Assembly: GCA_028583685.1 (NCBI GenBank)
Contig: JAMXIF010001253.1
Coordinates: forward strand, 72,859,320-72,923,319
From: Petaurus breviceps papuanus
Taxonomy: Eukaryota > Chordata > Mammalia > Diprotodontia > Petauridae
Direction of reading: 5' to 3'
DNA length: 64,000 nt
Program-made: the position numbers and the translations under genes
The notes under the pieces: model-generated
Told to the model about the DNA's origin: nothing
Seen by the model: only the letters and a program-made list of their open reading frames with translations
Databases searched by the model: none
Shown here: positions 47,120 through 57,376 of the stretch, in pieces
Position numbering within the stretch: position 1 is the first letter of the stretch
Layout: each line of letters starts with the position of its first letter

Positions 47120-47530
47120 TGTACTTAGTAGTGATGAACAAAAATGCATTTATTAAGTACTTATTTTGGGTCAGCTACTGCTCTGAGAATACAATGGATT
47201 AAAAAGGCAGTTCCTACTCTTTTTTTTTTTTTTTTGCTTTTTGGAGGGGGGAAGGCAGGGCAGTAGTGGTTAAATGACTTGCCCAAGGTCACATGGCTAG
47301 TAAGTGTTAAGTGTCTGAGGCCAAATTTGAACTCAGGTCCTCCTGACTCCAGGGACAGTGTTCTATTGATGGTGCCACCTAGCCACCCCTGCAGTCCCTA
47401 CTCTTAAGGAGTTTACATTTGAATAGAAGACAGCACATATTGGGGAGAGGTATCCAGGGAAGAGAATTTTATTCTGGAGAGGTAGAGGAGCGTGGAGGGT
47501 CTCAGGTCTATTGTTGAAGGTCTTCTCATC
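47120..47530 (+). repeat. Old LINE 3' region, split by a SINE
   Basis: 'aatgcatttattaagtactt' and 'ggcagttcctactct' precede the SINE at 47221-47390; 'gcagtccctactcttaagga', 'gtttacatttgaatagaaga' and 'gggaagagaattttattctg' follow it. The SINE sits inside the phrase normally reading 'cagtccctactcttaaggag'. Confidence 0.6.
47221..47390 (-). mobile_element. WSINE-like SINE, minus strand
   Basis: Poly-T start, then 'gacttgcccaaggtcacatg', 'ccaaatttgaactcaggtcc', and the head 'ggtgccacctagccacccct'. Flanked by a 14-bp duplication: 'gcagttcctactct' (47207-47220) and 'gcagtccctactct' (47391-47404), one base different. Inserted into an old LINE relic. Confidence 0.9.
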
Positions 47531-47639
47531 GAGAAGATATTGTTTTTTCTCCTTGTCAGTTATTCAGGTAGTAAGGTAATAAGTAGTAAGTTGTCACAAG
47601 AATAAATAGAATTATTTAATGCAGTGGATAGGAGAGATG

Positions 47640-47960
47640 TGCAACTGTGGGTCTTCTACCTATTAGTAGAGGGGCACAGTGGATCATGGGATCTAGAATT
47701 TGGAAAGGAAAGGATTTTTAGAAATTATCTAGTCTATCTCCTCATTTTACAGATGAGAAAACTAAGGATCATGAATTTGGAATTGCAAGGGACCTCTAAA
47801 ATTAAAAGAATTTAGAGTTGTAGGGGACTTTTTTGTTTTGAATATAAATACTGAGTTCTAGAGAGATTATATGGCTTGTCCACGTTTATTCTGGGTGTAA
47901 ATTCTGGGAAGAGCCAATTTCAATCCTCTGATTCCAAATTCAACATTTTTTTTTTACTGT
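47640..47960 (-). repeat. Old SINE relics
   Basis: 'ttagaaattatctagtctat', 'ctcattttacagatgagaaa' and 'gggacctctaaaattaaaag' are antisense old SINE/LINE-tail motifs, followed by a second partial set ('gttctagagagattatatgg'). Confidence 0.5.
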
Positions 47961-49072
47961 ATGATACTGCCTGTCTTATCTCCTGCCAAGTCTAGAGGCT
48001 CTTTTTTTACTATGGTGCATTCTAAATTTCTTGTGCCCACATTTTGCTCTCTATTTGTATAGAGGATACACAGTTTCTCCATACATACACTAAAAGCTAA
48101 GAATGAAGATCTAAGATTTTGACTAAGAAGCATGTGTGTGTATATGTAAGGCTGTATGCAATGTGTTTGTGGGGAAGGGGTTGCTGTGAGTTGGGGTAAA
48201 ACCTACCTGAGGAAAGAGAAAACTCACCTGTCTGCTTCTAAATCAAAGTCTGCTTTTATTTTATAGTTATTGTAGAAACTATTCATGTTTGGTTCATTTA
48301 ATGGGACTCCTATGATGCCTTTGAGGTCACTGAAGCTTGTGGTGAGTTGCTAATTTATACTGTTTGCACAATTTTAAGGTACCTATGAGAATTATCTTCC
48401 ATCCACTATTACTTTCTAAACCATAATGCACTTTCAAGTAAGTATTAACGTAAAGATAGCTTTTTTGTGTGTGAATACATTTATCATTAAGTGTAGGGCA
48501 AACAGCATAGCTCTCTGTTTGCATATATCAAGGGAGTTGGAAAAATTTGTGGTAGAAAAAAACACAGGAATTTTCAAAGCATTCTAGTTTTCTTGTCCAG
48601 GTAGTTTGGCAAGAATTGTGAAATTTAAAGATATCCAGCTGTGACATTTATGTTTTCAAATTTAGGTTTGTCTACAGCAGCTACAAATCTGAACATAAGT
48701 AGTCAATGTGCATTCCAAAAGTTCATTTGCAAGTCAATAGTTTGGAACTCAGATTGTGTTTTCTGTAGAAATAATGTGATGACTGGTATTTAGGGTACCT
48801 AGACAGTGCCCTCTCTTCAGACCCCTTGTCATTTCAATGTCACTAAACTATAATCCCGATGATAATAGCTTAGATGGTAGGAGCAAGGGAAACCGAACTA
48901 GGTTTACATTTTGTATCCTCTCATCCCTTGTCATGTCTCTCCCACCTCTTCATGATCCTCACCCAAGTTACTCTCATTTAAGCCTAAGTCTGATCTCCAT
49001 TACAGTACCCCCAAATCTGTCCTATCTCTGATATAAGGCCTTCCATGCTCCAAAAGTATCTTTTGATATGCA
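47961..49072. other. No gene seen; candidate conserved sequence at 48600-48840
   Basis: No repeat recognised. 48600-48840 is repeat-free and contains a TEAD-type word (GCATTCCA, near 48709) among AT-rich sequence. The frames at 48327-48524 and 48837-49031 have no homology. Confidence 0.3.
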
Positions 49073-49689
49073 GGGCAGAGCCAAGGTCAAGGAGTAGAAG
49101 AAGCACTTGGCCAAACTCTCCCAATATTCCCCTCCAAATAACTTTAAAATAGCTCCTAAAATTGAATTCTGAGATAGCAGAGACAACAAAAGGTCAGGGT
49201 GAGACATTCTTCTAGCCCAAGACAACTTAGGAGGTCCAAAGGAGAGATCTGTGACACAGGGGTAGGGGGCTGGCCTGGAGGCCATGTGGCTGCAACATCA
49301 GTCCTGTGACTTGGTGGTGGTGATAGCAGCAGCAGCCACAGCTTCAGGATCTCTCAAACCAGAGACTGTAAGGAGACCTGAAAAGTGATCAGAAAGAGAT
49401 CACAGAGAATCCAGGACCAGATGCTATTTGTCAACTACATTGGCTATACCCTTTTCCAGCACTTTCAGTCAAGAGGGTAAAAGGACCCTGAGGAACAATA
49501 TTGCTCTCTATCCCAAGGCAGGAGCAGTATCAATGGTGATCTGAAAGCCCCTCCTATGTAAGGACTAGAGCACAGACCAGCAGAGCACTGACCATACATT
49601 TTTTTTCTGGATGCTTCCTAGAAGCACCAAAAACTACCAAATCCCTAGAACTAGCTCTGAAAATTGCAATGCAAAAAAGCCTAGAAATC

Positions 49690-50130
49690 ATATTTCAATA
49701 AATTATAAAGGAAAACTGCCCCCGATATCCTAGATCCTGCAGGCAAAAGTAGAAATAGAAAGAATACAATGATCACGAGCCTGAAAGAGATCCCAAAGGA
49801 AAAACTTTCAGGAATATTATAGCCAAATTCCAGAGCTCCCAGGTCAAGGAGAAAATATATCATGCAGCAAGGAAGAAATCATTCACATATCATGGAGGGC
49901 AGTTAGGATCACACAAGATTTAGTAGCTACCACATTAAAGAAGTGGAAAGTTTGGAATATGATATTCCAGAAGGCAAAGGAGTTAGGATAACAGCCAAAA
50001 ATAGTCTACCCAGAAAACCTGAATATAATGCTTTGGGGGATGGAGTGAGAGAAGGATATTTAATGAAATAGATTTTCAAGCATTCCTTCCTGATGAAAAG
50101 ACTAGAGCTAAATAGAAAATTGAATTTTTA
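49690..50130 (+). pseudogene. L1 ORF1 C-terminal part, decayed
   Basis: Frames include KGKTFRNIIAKFQSSQVKEKI followed by AARKKSFTYHG, the same block as RNIIARLWSSQIKVK in the HAL1 ORF1 at 9439-9858. Several stops and shifts interrupt it; not coding. Confidence 0.75.
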
Positions 50131-50422
50131 AATACAAGACTCAAGAGAAGCACAAAAAGGTAAATATGAAAGGGAAATCATAAGAGATTCAATAAGGTTC
50201 CTATATGGGAAGATGACACATGAAACTTCTTAAGAACTTTGTCATTATTAGGACAGTTAGAAGGAATCTTCATAGATAGAGGGCACATGAGTAAGTTGAT
50301 TATGTTTGGATGATCTAAAAAAAAGATGGACAAGGAAGAGAAATGCCCTGAGAGGAGGGAATGAAGAGTAATAATGAAGAAAATTATCCCATATTAAAGA
50401 GGCACTTAAAGAAGAGCTTTTG

Positions 50423-50588
50423 GGGGTGGCTAGGTAGCGCAGTGAATAGAGCACTGGCCCTGGAGTCAGGAAGACCTGAGTTCAAATCTGGCCTTGGACA
50501 CTTGCCACAATTACTAGCTGTGTGACTTTGGGCACTTAACCCCAATTGCCCTCCAAAAAGCAAAAAATAAAATAAAATAAAATAAAAT
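50423..50588 (+). mobile_element. WSINE-like SINE inside the L1
   Basis: 'gggtggctaggtagcgcagt' head, 'gagttcaaatctggccttgg', 'ctgtgtgactttgggcactt' and an (AAAAT)n tail. Flanked by an exact 15-bp duplication 'aaagaagagcttttg' at 50408-50422 and 50589-50603. It lies in the L1 inter-ORF region and so is younger than that L1. Confidence 0.92.
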
Positions 50589-50929
50589 AAAGAAGAGCTT
50601 TTGCAGTAGAGGGGAAAAATGGATGGGGGAGGGGAGGGCCGGTAACACTTGACCCTCACTTTCATCTAAATTGACTTAAAGAGGAATATAGAGATAGATA
50701 TATACATACATAAACACACATTCAATCGGGTATAAAAATTTATCTTACCCAACAGTGAGGTAGGAGGAGAAGAGGATAAGAGAAATGTGGGGAGGGGTGA
50801 TTAAAGGGAAAGCGGATAAAGGAAGGAAGTGGAAAGCAGAACAAACAGGAAAAAATGGTATAAAGGAGAGAGAGAATGAACAGAAGAAAATAGGTTAGAA
50901 AGAAATGCACAGTGAGTAATTATAAATGT

Positions 50930-51490
50930 GAATGGGATGAATCTACCCACAAAATGGAAGCATATATTAGAATGAATGAAACCAAAATCTCACAATATGT
51001 TGTGTACAAGAAATGTACTTGAAACAGAGAAACACACACTGAGTTAAAATAAAGGGCTAAAGCAAAATCTGTTATGTTTCAGCTGAAGTGAAAAAGGCAA
51101 AGGTAGTAATTATGATCTCAGACAAAGCAAAAGCAGAAATAGACCTAATTAAGAGAGATGATCAGGTAAACTATGCCTTGCTAAAAAGCAACATAGACAA
51201 TGAAGTTATATCAATATTGAACATATATGCACCAAATGGCATAGCATCAAAATTATTAAAGGAAAAAATTATAGGAGGAAATAGCAAAACTATACTAGTA
51301 AGGAACCTCAATTTTCCCTGCTCAGAGATAGTAAAACATTAAATAAGTTTTAAAAAGTTAAGGAAACTAATAGAATCTTAGAAAATTATAGATGTCTAGA
51401 AAAAATTGAATGGGGATAGAAAAGATTTTACCTTTGTACATGGCATGTTTACAAAGATTGACTGTGGACTGAGGCATAAAAGCCTCACAA
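50930..51490 (+). pseudogene. L1 ORF2 endonuclease fragment
   Basis: Nucleotides near 50932 encode the NGMN-like start of the endonuclease. The frame at 51088-51342 reads MKKAKVVIMISDKAKAEIDL, NEVISILNIYAPNG and SKTILVRNLNFP. These match L1 ORF2 endonuclease blocks (GVAILISDKAK, ILNIYAPN, ILVGDLN); the G-D of the last block has become R-N, so a catalytic-block residue is lost. No reverse transcriptase follows. It ends at the truncation near 51490. Confidence 0.85.
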
Positions 51491-52335
51491 ATATCTTTTT
51501 ATTTTTATCTCTAGCAATAAATTCTTCCTCTGTTCTCATTCAGAATTTTGGTCTCAAATTTTAAAATGCTGATTAAACTTTGATTCCTTGGTGTGAAGTG
51601 TAGGATTTTTACAAATTAAAAAAAAATTGTGGAAATACAAGGTGGAATTCTGTTCTACTCTCTCTATTTTTGCACTTTGCCACTATATCTCAGAGTCTAA
51701 TATTACAAGTTACTTCTTTATCCAGGCATCAACACTTACTTATTTTGTATTCTATTCCATTAAAACCCAGAGATCTTTGCTGGGTGAGAATTCACCTTAA
51801 AACAAAGGGAAACACATCTGTGCTAGTCTATTGACATCTTTTCTCCTGCTTACACATTTTAAAAAGGACTTTTTAAGAGATAACATCCTAATTTATGAGT
51901 GTGACTCCAACGGCGAGATTTCAGTATACAGTGAAGGGGAGGGGGGTGGATTATATTTACAGGACAAATGGAGTCTCTCTTACCTCTCACATCATATCAC
52001 ATAATTGCTAACTTTTCTATGTATAGGGCAAGCTCTGGACCCGAGATTCTGTTTTGATGTGGAAGAGGGTCATTTCTTTTCAAAGGGAATGAAATGTGTT
52101 TGTTGCTATAATTCCCATTATTATATCAGCGTGAGAACACTTATCATGAATACAGATCAGAACTCATTATAACTTACAGTCTTAGAGAATTGTCTATGCA
52201 AGACAGTGACTTACTGATGGTTGATCACATAGCTAGAAAAAGGATATAGGGTTTGAACCCAGGTCTTTCTGAGTCTAACTTTGAAAAGAAATTACCCCCT
52301 TCCACATCAAAACAGAATCTCAAATTCAGTTTGCC
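51491..52335. other. No gene seen
   Basis: Unique sequence with a G-rich patch at 51938-51950 ('ggggaggggggtgg'). No repeat or frame recognised. Confidence 0.35.
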
Positions 52336-52339
52336 CTTT

Positions 52340-52450
52340 TATGTCACCACAGACTGTGCTAAGGGCTTCACAGATAGGTGCTATTAGTATTTATATTTTA
52401 AAGGCCAACAAGTTAAATGACTTGTCTAGAGTCACACAGCTAGTAAATGT
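52340..52450 (-). repeat. MIR-like SINE scrap
   Basis: 'gactgtgctaagggcttcac', 'gtgctattagtatttatatt', 'gacttgtctagagtcacaca'. Antisense MIR order. Confidence 0.6.
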
Positions 52451-52467
52451 CTTCCACATAGGGTCAA

Positions 52468-52835
52468 AGGACCATGAACTTAGAGTTAGAAGGGACCTTT
52501 CAGGTCATATAGTCCAATGCCCTCATTTTGCAGATAAAGAAACTGAGGCCAGGGGTAGCAAGGTGGCACAGTGAATGTAGTGCCGGCCCTGGAGTCAGGA
52601 GGACCTGAGTTCAAATCTGGCCTCAGACACTTAACACAAAAACTATCCATGTAACCTTGGGCAAGTCATTTAACCCCAATTGCTCTACCTTCCCCCCTCC
52701 AAAAAAGCAAAAAAAAAAAAAGAGACTGAGGCCTAGAGAGGTTAGGTGAATTACTCAAGGGCACACGATAGTAATTGGCAGGATTCTAATGTAGCTCCTT
52801 TGACTCCAAATGCAGAAATCTTACCATTGTACCAA
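52468..52835 (-). repeat. Old MIR/Ther-like SINE, split by a younger SINE
   Basis: 'gaacttagagttagaaggga', 'tcatatagtccaatgccctc', 'gataaagaaactgaggcc', then the insertion 52551-52718, then 'tagagaggttaggtgaatta', 'caagggcacacgatagtaat' and 'cttaccattgtacca'. Confidence 0.7.
52551..52718 (+). mobile_element. WSINE-like SINE nested in an old SINE
   Basis: 'aggggtagcaaggtggcaca' head, 'gagttcaaatctggcctcag', 'catttaaccccaattgctc', poly-A. The target duplication is 'aaagaaactgaggcc' (52536-52550) against 'aaagagactgaggcc' (52719-52733), 14 of 15 identical. Confidence 0.9.
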
Positions 52836-52954
52836 ATACATTTTTCTTTCACATAAATAATGTAAGAATTTTAATATTTTAAAAGGTTCACATTTCTAAA
52901 CACCAAAAAATGTATACTTCCAGAGGGCAAGGAATAGAAATTGGCAACACGTTT

Positions 52955-53165
52955 GCACAGTGCTTGGAGTGCTGGACAGGAGACAGGAGACTGAGTTCAA
53001 ATCTAGACTTAGACACTTAGTAGCTGTGTGACTCTGGGCAAGTCATTTAACCTCTGTCTGCTTCATTTTCCTCAGCTGTATAATACAAACAATAATAACA
53101 TCTATTTGTGAAGCACTTAGCGCAGTATGTGGTGACAGAGGAGGCACTTAATAAAAGGATTTTTT
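52955..53165 (+). repeat. MIR SINE, nearly full length
   Basis: 'gcacagtgcttggagtgctg', 'gagttcaaatctagacttag', 'ctgtgtgactctgggcaagt', 'cattttcctcagctgtataa', 'gaagcacttagcgcagtatg' and 'ggaggcacttaataaaagga'. The best-preserved MIR-type copy in the window. Confidence 0.8.
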
Positions 53166-54703
53166 TCCCCTTCCTTCCTTTTCTTCCTTCCTTCCATCCA
53201 AATTACTGCATTTCTAGAATATTTGGACATCTAGTCAAGAAAAGACATGGACTTGAAATAATAATGAAAAAAATGGTTTTATATTTATGTGAAATGCTGA
53301 TTAATTAAAGTTCTGACTAACACTAATTCCAATTCTAAGTAGAAACTGTTTCCTGTATAATGCCAGGGATGTAGTGATCACTCCCTGATGCTATCTTGTC
53401 CAGCACAGTTGCTATTAGCATAAGTACCTAACAAACTGTGCCAGAATTTGAGAGGGGGTGGGCAAAAGGAGGAAACTGCCACCCTACTACCTCTAAATGG
53501 GGGTGTTTTACAAGGAAAACCTAAGGGATCACTTTCCCCCCTGAATTCTAAACTTAAATAAAAAATATTGGACAAAGAAACCAGTAGAGATTTCCAAAAG
53601 GAAAAAAAAAGTGAAATAGTAATCTTTCACTCTTGAATGACTATCCATTTCTTTCTTTGCATGCACTGAGGCCTCATATTAAAGTGTCAGCTGATGATTT
53701 GCATAAGATGGGAAGTTTCTCCACTGCTGGCTCTGCAGTCCTCTCCACTTTTTGGCTCTGTTTTCTTTGGACCAAAAGGAAATATTAGGAAGTTAGTGAC
53801 CCATGTTTAAACTGAGAAGATGTGATGTAGCTGGGAATATGTAAGCTGCTTCTTAACAAACTGCTTGAGTGAGATAAGTCAGCTGGCCACTGTTTGCCTT
53901 GAAATTAGAAGTGAAACTTACTAGGTTTGATTTCTAATGAAAAGAAGGCATATCTAGGTGTGTCTCCTGCTCATATTTATTGTTACTTTTTTCCCATTAA
54001 AGATGCCAACTACAGACAGTTTTGCTTAATGAAAGGTCAATGCCTAATTTTCTTATAAAGAAAACATAAAAACGCTCAAGATTTTAAAAAGCCCTGCCAA
54101 ACGCCTAAGAAATCCTCCTTGAAACTAAAGAAAATATTCTAAAAATATATTAATAATTGAAGTAAATAGCAGGTTATGCATAAATTCCAGCTTTTCTGTC
54201 CTAGACAAATATATTCTTGCATCCTCAAACCTCCAAGCTATTGCTACCAAATATGTTACTAAAAGTATTGCTCACCACATTACTATATTAACCAAATACA
54301 GTCTAATTAACCAAATTCCTTGTCTCTGGGGAAATCAATATTTCTCTAATTTTATTCACTTAAGTTACGTTTAGTTAGAGTTTATTTAAACTATAATGAA
54401 ATGATAATTTCCTGTAAATTCAGACATTTTTTTGTAGAAAAATCTATTATTTGTAAAAATCATTACTTCTGTATCATAGAGATTAAACTTATTCTGCTCA
54501 GCCTCATGAAGCAGAACTAGGAACAATGGGTTGAATTTACAAGAAAGCAAATTAGTCTGATGTAAAAAGTAACTTCTTAATAATTAGAACTCTCCCCAAG
54601 TTGAATGGGTTGCCTGCAAAGAAGGTAGAATCACCTGTATTAGAGATATTTAAGAAAAATTAGTTGACCTCCTGTGAGCTGTATTTTTTCCATGTATGGG
54701 TTG
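53166..54703. other. No gene seen; candidate conserved sequence
   Basis: No repeat recognised. 53640-54060 is free of repeats, with ATTAAAG, TGATTTGCAT-like (octamer-like) and TAAT words. This is texture only, not evidence of function. The frames at 53108-53308 and 53378-53575 have no homology. Confidence 0.3.
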
Positions 54704-54711
54704 GTCCAGAT

Positions 54712-54915
54712 CAGGGATTGGGAACCTGTGGCCTCAAGGTCACATGTGGCCCTCTAGGTACTTAAGTGTGGCCCTTCGACTGAATCCAAACCTTACAGAA
54801 CAAATCCCCTTAATAAACGGATTTATTCTGTGAAGTTTGGATTCAGTCGAAGGGCCACACTCGAGGACCTAGAAAACCATATGTGGTCTCAAGGCCGCAA
54901 GTTCCCCACCCCCTG
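54712..54915. mobile_element. Palindromic hAT miniature element with 8-bp duplication
   Basis: Starts 'cagggattgggaacctgtgg' and ends 'caagttccccaccccctg'. The two arms (about 95 bp each) are near-perfect inverted copies around 54815: 'gtggcccttcgactgaatcc' against 'ggattcagtcgaagggccac' is exact over 20 bases. Target duplication 'gtccagat' (54704-54711) and 'gtcaagat' (54916-54923), 7 of 8. CAG...CTG ends and an 8-bp duplication are the hAT hallmark. Non-coding; needs a transposase from elsewhere. Confidence 0.88.
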
Positions 54916-55194
54916 GTCAAGATGACCATTGAAGTTATATTTGCTCTGAAATTCTGTCATTCCATAATATTGTTGCTAACTCTAGCCCCAGTAACCATCT
55001 CCTTATACATGTTCCTTTATCTTTCTGACTCTCTAAATACTTCATATTTTATGTCCCTTATCTCAACAGGAGTTGATTATGAACATATTACTCTTCAGCA
55101 TTACTATGTCAGGGTTTATCTTACCCTTTCTTTAAAACAGAAGAGAATAAATCTTCTATTTATTTTTTCATATGGGAGCTTTCTTTGAAGTAAT

Positions 55195-55325
55195 ATTGGA
55201 CTAGGAGTTAGGAGACTTCAAGTTTCGCCTTGGTTCTGCTACTAATTAGCCAGATGACCTTAGAGAGTTAGTTAATTCTCAATGCCTGAAATTCTTTATC
55301 TGTAAAATGAGAGGGTTACCTGGGG
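55195..55325 (+). repeat. MIR SINE relic
   Basis: 'ggactaggagttaggagact', 'tggttctgctactaattagc', 'attctttatctgtaaaatga'. Confidence 0.7.
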
Positions 55326-55327
55326 TA

Positions 55328-55460
55328 AGTGGTTCTCAACCTGTGGACTGAAGATCCCTGGGGGAGATATGAAGTTTTTTCAAGGAGCCTATGAAACCAT
55401 CTATGAATCCACAAATAAGTATACCTTTTTACTAAATAATATCTCACTATAAAGATATAT
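55328..55460 (+). mobile_element. hAT-type DNA transposon fragment
   Basis: 'agtggttctcaacctgtgga' is a typical hAT (Charlie/MER5-like) terminus, followed by 'gggggagatatgaagttttt'. Only one end is recognisable. Confidence 0.4.
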
Positions 55461-55951
55461 TGGATACATTACTATTTTTAAAATATACATATTTTATTAT
55501 ATGTATTATATGTACTATTATGTAGCATATGTACTATTATAATTAATAAACTGCAAATTCATTTAAACACACTACTGATCTCTTAGTAAAGTGCAGTTTT
55601 TATATTGTATATTTTCTAATTCAATGAATAATTGTTCAATTATTATGAGGTTGTGTGATAGTAATGGAATGTGGAGATTCCCCTGTATTGGGCTTGGTTT
55701 TCAAATTGATTGTGTGAAAACCCAGAGCTTGTTAATCCCACCTGTGGGATGGACTTGTTGATGTGAAAAGAAAGTCCTGAACTGGGAGGAGCTGGTGACA
55801 TAGATTTGGAGAGACAAGAGAGAGGCGGAAGACCTTTTTGGAAGCAGCACCTCCTGGAGAGAGAGAGAGACTAAGAGAATTGCTGGTGGCCACTTTGAAT
55901 TGCCCTGGACTTTTGAGACCTGCCCCCTGAGCTGCCAAGGACTGAGGAGAC

Positions 55952-56461
55952 ATGGCTGTTTTGCTGGTACTTTGTCTGTCTGTGTTGATGTTATTTTGCC
56001 AGATTTGTCCACTGGTGAAAGACAGTCCTTTTGTTGAAGAAGTCCTGGAACCTGGCTGTTCGCTAAGAAGCCCTGAGACTGTCCTTCAGACAGAGAGTGA
56101 ATACTGTCCACTGGTGAAGGACAGTGTTGTGGTTGCAGGGGTCTGGAGACTGTCCTGCAGACAGAGTGAATGCTGTCCACTGGTGAAGGACAGTGCTGTT
56201 GTTGCAGGGGTCTGGGGGCCTTTCTGTTGGTTCAGAGGCCCTGGGGAGGGATTTTCTTGTTGTGTGTTTGCAGAGGTCCTGGGAGGGGGCTTTGCTGATG
56301 TGTTCAGGGGTTCTAGGACTGTTCTGCGGACAGAGGATGGATTCATGAGGGGACTGGCAGTGTATCTTGTGGCCTTGCTGGACCTTGTCTCCCCAGGAAC
56401 TAAGATTGCTGAGAACTTGCCTCATGTCAAGATGAAGAAAAGACCTCCATTTGGGTATTAA
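55952..56461 (+). other. 169-codon open frame inside the U3 of LTR copy 1
   Basis: The frame starts at an ATG with a hydrophobic head (MAVLLVLCLSVLMLFCQICP, signal-peptide-like). It passes through the tandem-repeat units and ends KKRPPFGY. The head and the last residues are also encoded in LTR copy 2. Open frames within an LTR are known in a few retroviruses, such as the superantigen of mouse mammary tumour virus. I see no sequence similarity to that protein or any other. Whether it was ever translated is unknown; length alone could be chance in this composition. Confidence 0.3.
56075..56214 (+). repeat. Tandem repeat in LTR copy 1, two units
   Basis: Units at 56075-56145 (71 bp) and 56146-56214 (69 bp), each from 'gagactgtcc' to 'gcaggggtctg'. 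The first unit carries an exact 7-bp inverted repeat, ACTGTCC (56103-56109) and GGACAGT (56119-56125), around a 9-base loop; the second keeps 6 bp of it. Confidence 0.92.
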
Positions 56462-56874
56462 GTGCTGTGTTTAAACTTGATGTAACTCTGGGGTAGATTC
56501 AATTGTGATCCAGGGGTGGGGAACTTTTGACCTTATTGTGCTCTGTGATTGACAAATGAAGGTACTTTACTTATGTTTGGAAACTAATCTCCATTTGAGA
56601 AGAGGGGCTTTGTGATGGAGTAAATGAAGGTATAGCCTAGAGGTGGAGAAGTATTTAGAACAGGGACTTTGTAATTGTTTGAATGATTGGAAGGTCCTGG
56701 GGTGGGGTAGTACTTGGAGATTATTTAATCACGCTTAGTAAATGCTGTATTTGGAATGATGTCATGTTTTGATCTTCTCTGTTCTTGGTTTGTCACTGAA
56801 TAAAATGGAGAGCACCTATGCTGGTATTCTGAACCTTGGGAAGTTGTCTTTCCTTGGCATTACATTACAGGTTG

Positions 56875-57371
56875 TAATTCACAAAATTTTCTGTTGTTAA
56901 AAAGAGATACTCATTCTTGAAAAGATGGGAGACCAATGATCCAAATGATCTCTAAAGTATATTTTATAATCAAATTCTATGATTTTCTTTCTAATAGTAC
57001 TTTCTAAAATACTCTCCATATACTATAATTAGGAAATGCTGACTAACTGAATGAGATACCTTATATTTTATTTTACCTTTTATATATACATATTATGGCT
57101 AATGACATTAAATTACCACAGCAGAAAAGAACTGGAAAATGGGTTAATTCTGCTTCTGTCTACACTTATTTAATTAAATACAATAACTTATTTGTTCAAG
57201 TGAATATAGCAGTTAGTGAATGAAAATATATTTGTGTTTCCACAATTATGTTTGATTTGTAAAAATCTTACATTTCATGCATGCCAAGGAAGTAAAGTTC
57301 AGTCAACATCTTAAAATTTGAAATCAAAACTCTGAAGGAGAATAAATGAAATATTTATTAAAAAGTACTAT
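56875..57371. other. Ordinary spacer between two solo LTRs
   Basis: About 500 bases of AT-rich sequence with no primer-binding site after copy 1, no polypurine tract before copy 2 and no retroviral frame. It reads as the genomic DNA into which two separate insertions landed, not as the inside of one provirus. Confidence 0.75.
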
Positions 57372-57376
57372 ATTCT

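Larger units (their letters stand above)
49074..51490 (+). mobile_element. L1 with 5' end present and 3' missing
   Basis: Starts with an L1-type 5' end ('gggcagagccaaggtcaagg'), then a 5'UTR ('aataactttaaaatagctcc') and ORF1 remnants. The inter-ORF region is purine-rich ('ggggaggggagggccggtaa'). The first part of ORF2 follows, and the copy stops near 51490 ('cataaaagcctcacaaat') with no 3'UTR or A-tail. The coiled-coil part of ORF1 is missing between the 5'UTR and 49690. A SINE interrupts it at 50423-50588. Full 5' with absent 3' is unusual for L1 and suggests later deletion. Confidence 0.8.
55654..56869 (+). mobile_element. Long solo LTR, copy 1 (1.2 kb)
   Basis: Begins TGTGATAGTAATGG and ends CATTACATTACA. 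The 5-bp target duplication GGTTG is exact at 55649-55653 and 56870-56874. A polyadenylation signal AATAAA lies at 56799-56804, about 65 bases from the end. No primer-binding site or retroviral gene adjoins either side, so this is a lone LTR left by recombination of its own provirus. U3 holds two tandem units (71 and 69 bp, 56075-56214) and a 169-codon frame. By eye it differs from copy 2 by roughly 5-8 percent. A 5-bp duplication fits ERV3/ERVL-like families, but class is not settled. Confidence 0.88.

Noticed and set aside
49051-51510. A 'tatctttt' match flanking the truncated L1 as a target duplication
   Set aside because: The match is short, offset from the element's 5' start by several bases and poor in its extension; I could not defend it.
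4724-53165. tRNA genes suggested by repeated box-B-like GTTCAAATC motifs
   Set aside because: Each sits in a SINE with the full marsupial SINE body and tail; no cloverleaf with paired acceptor stem is present.
55701-56425. Minus-strand frames of 159 and 120 codons across LTR copy 1
   Set aside because: Antisense shadows of the U3 and its tandem repeat; the 'HQWTVFTL'-type repeats simply mirror the 71-bp units.
56515-56530. 'caggggtggggaactttt' inside both LTR copies as a hAT terminus
   Set aside because: No matching inverted end or duplication nearby, and it is shared at the same place in both LTRs, so it is part of the LTR.
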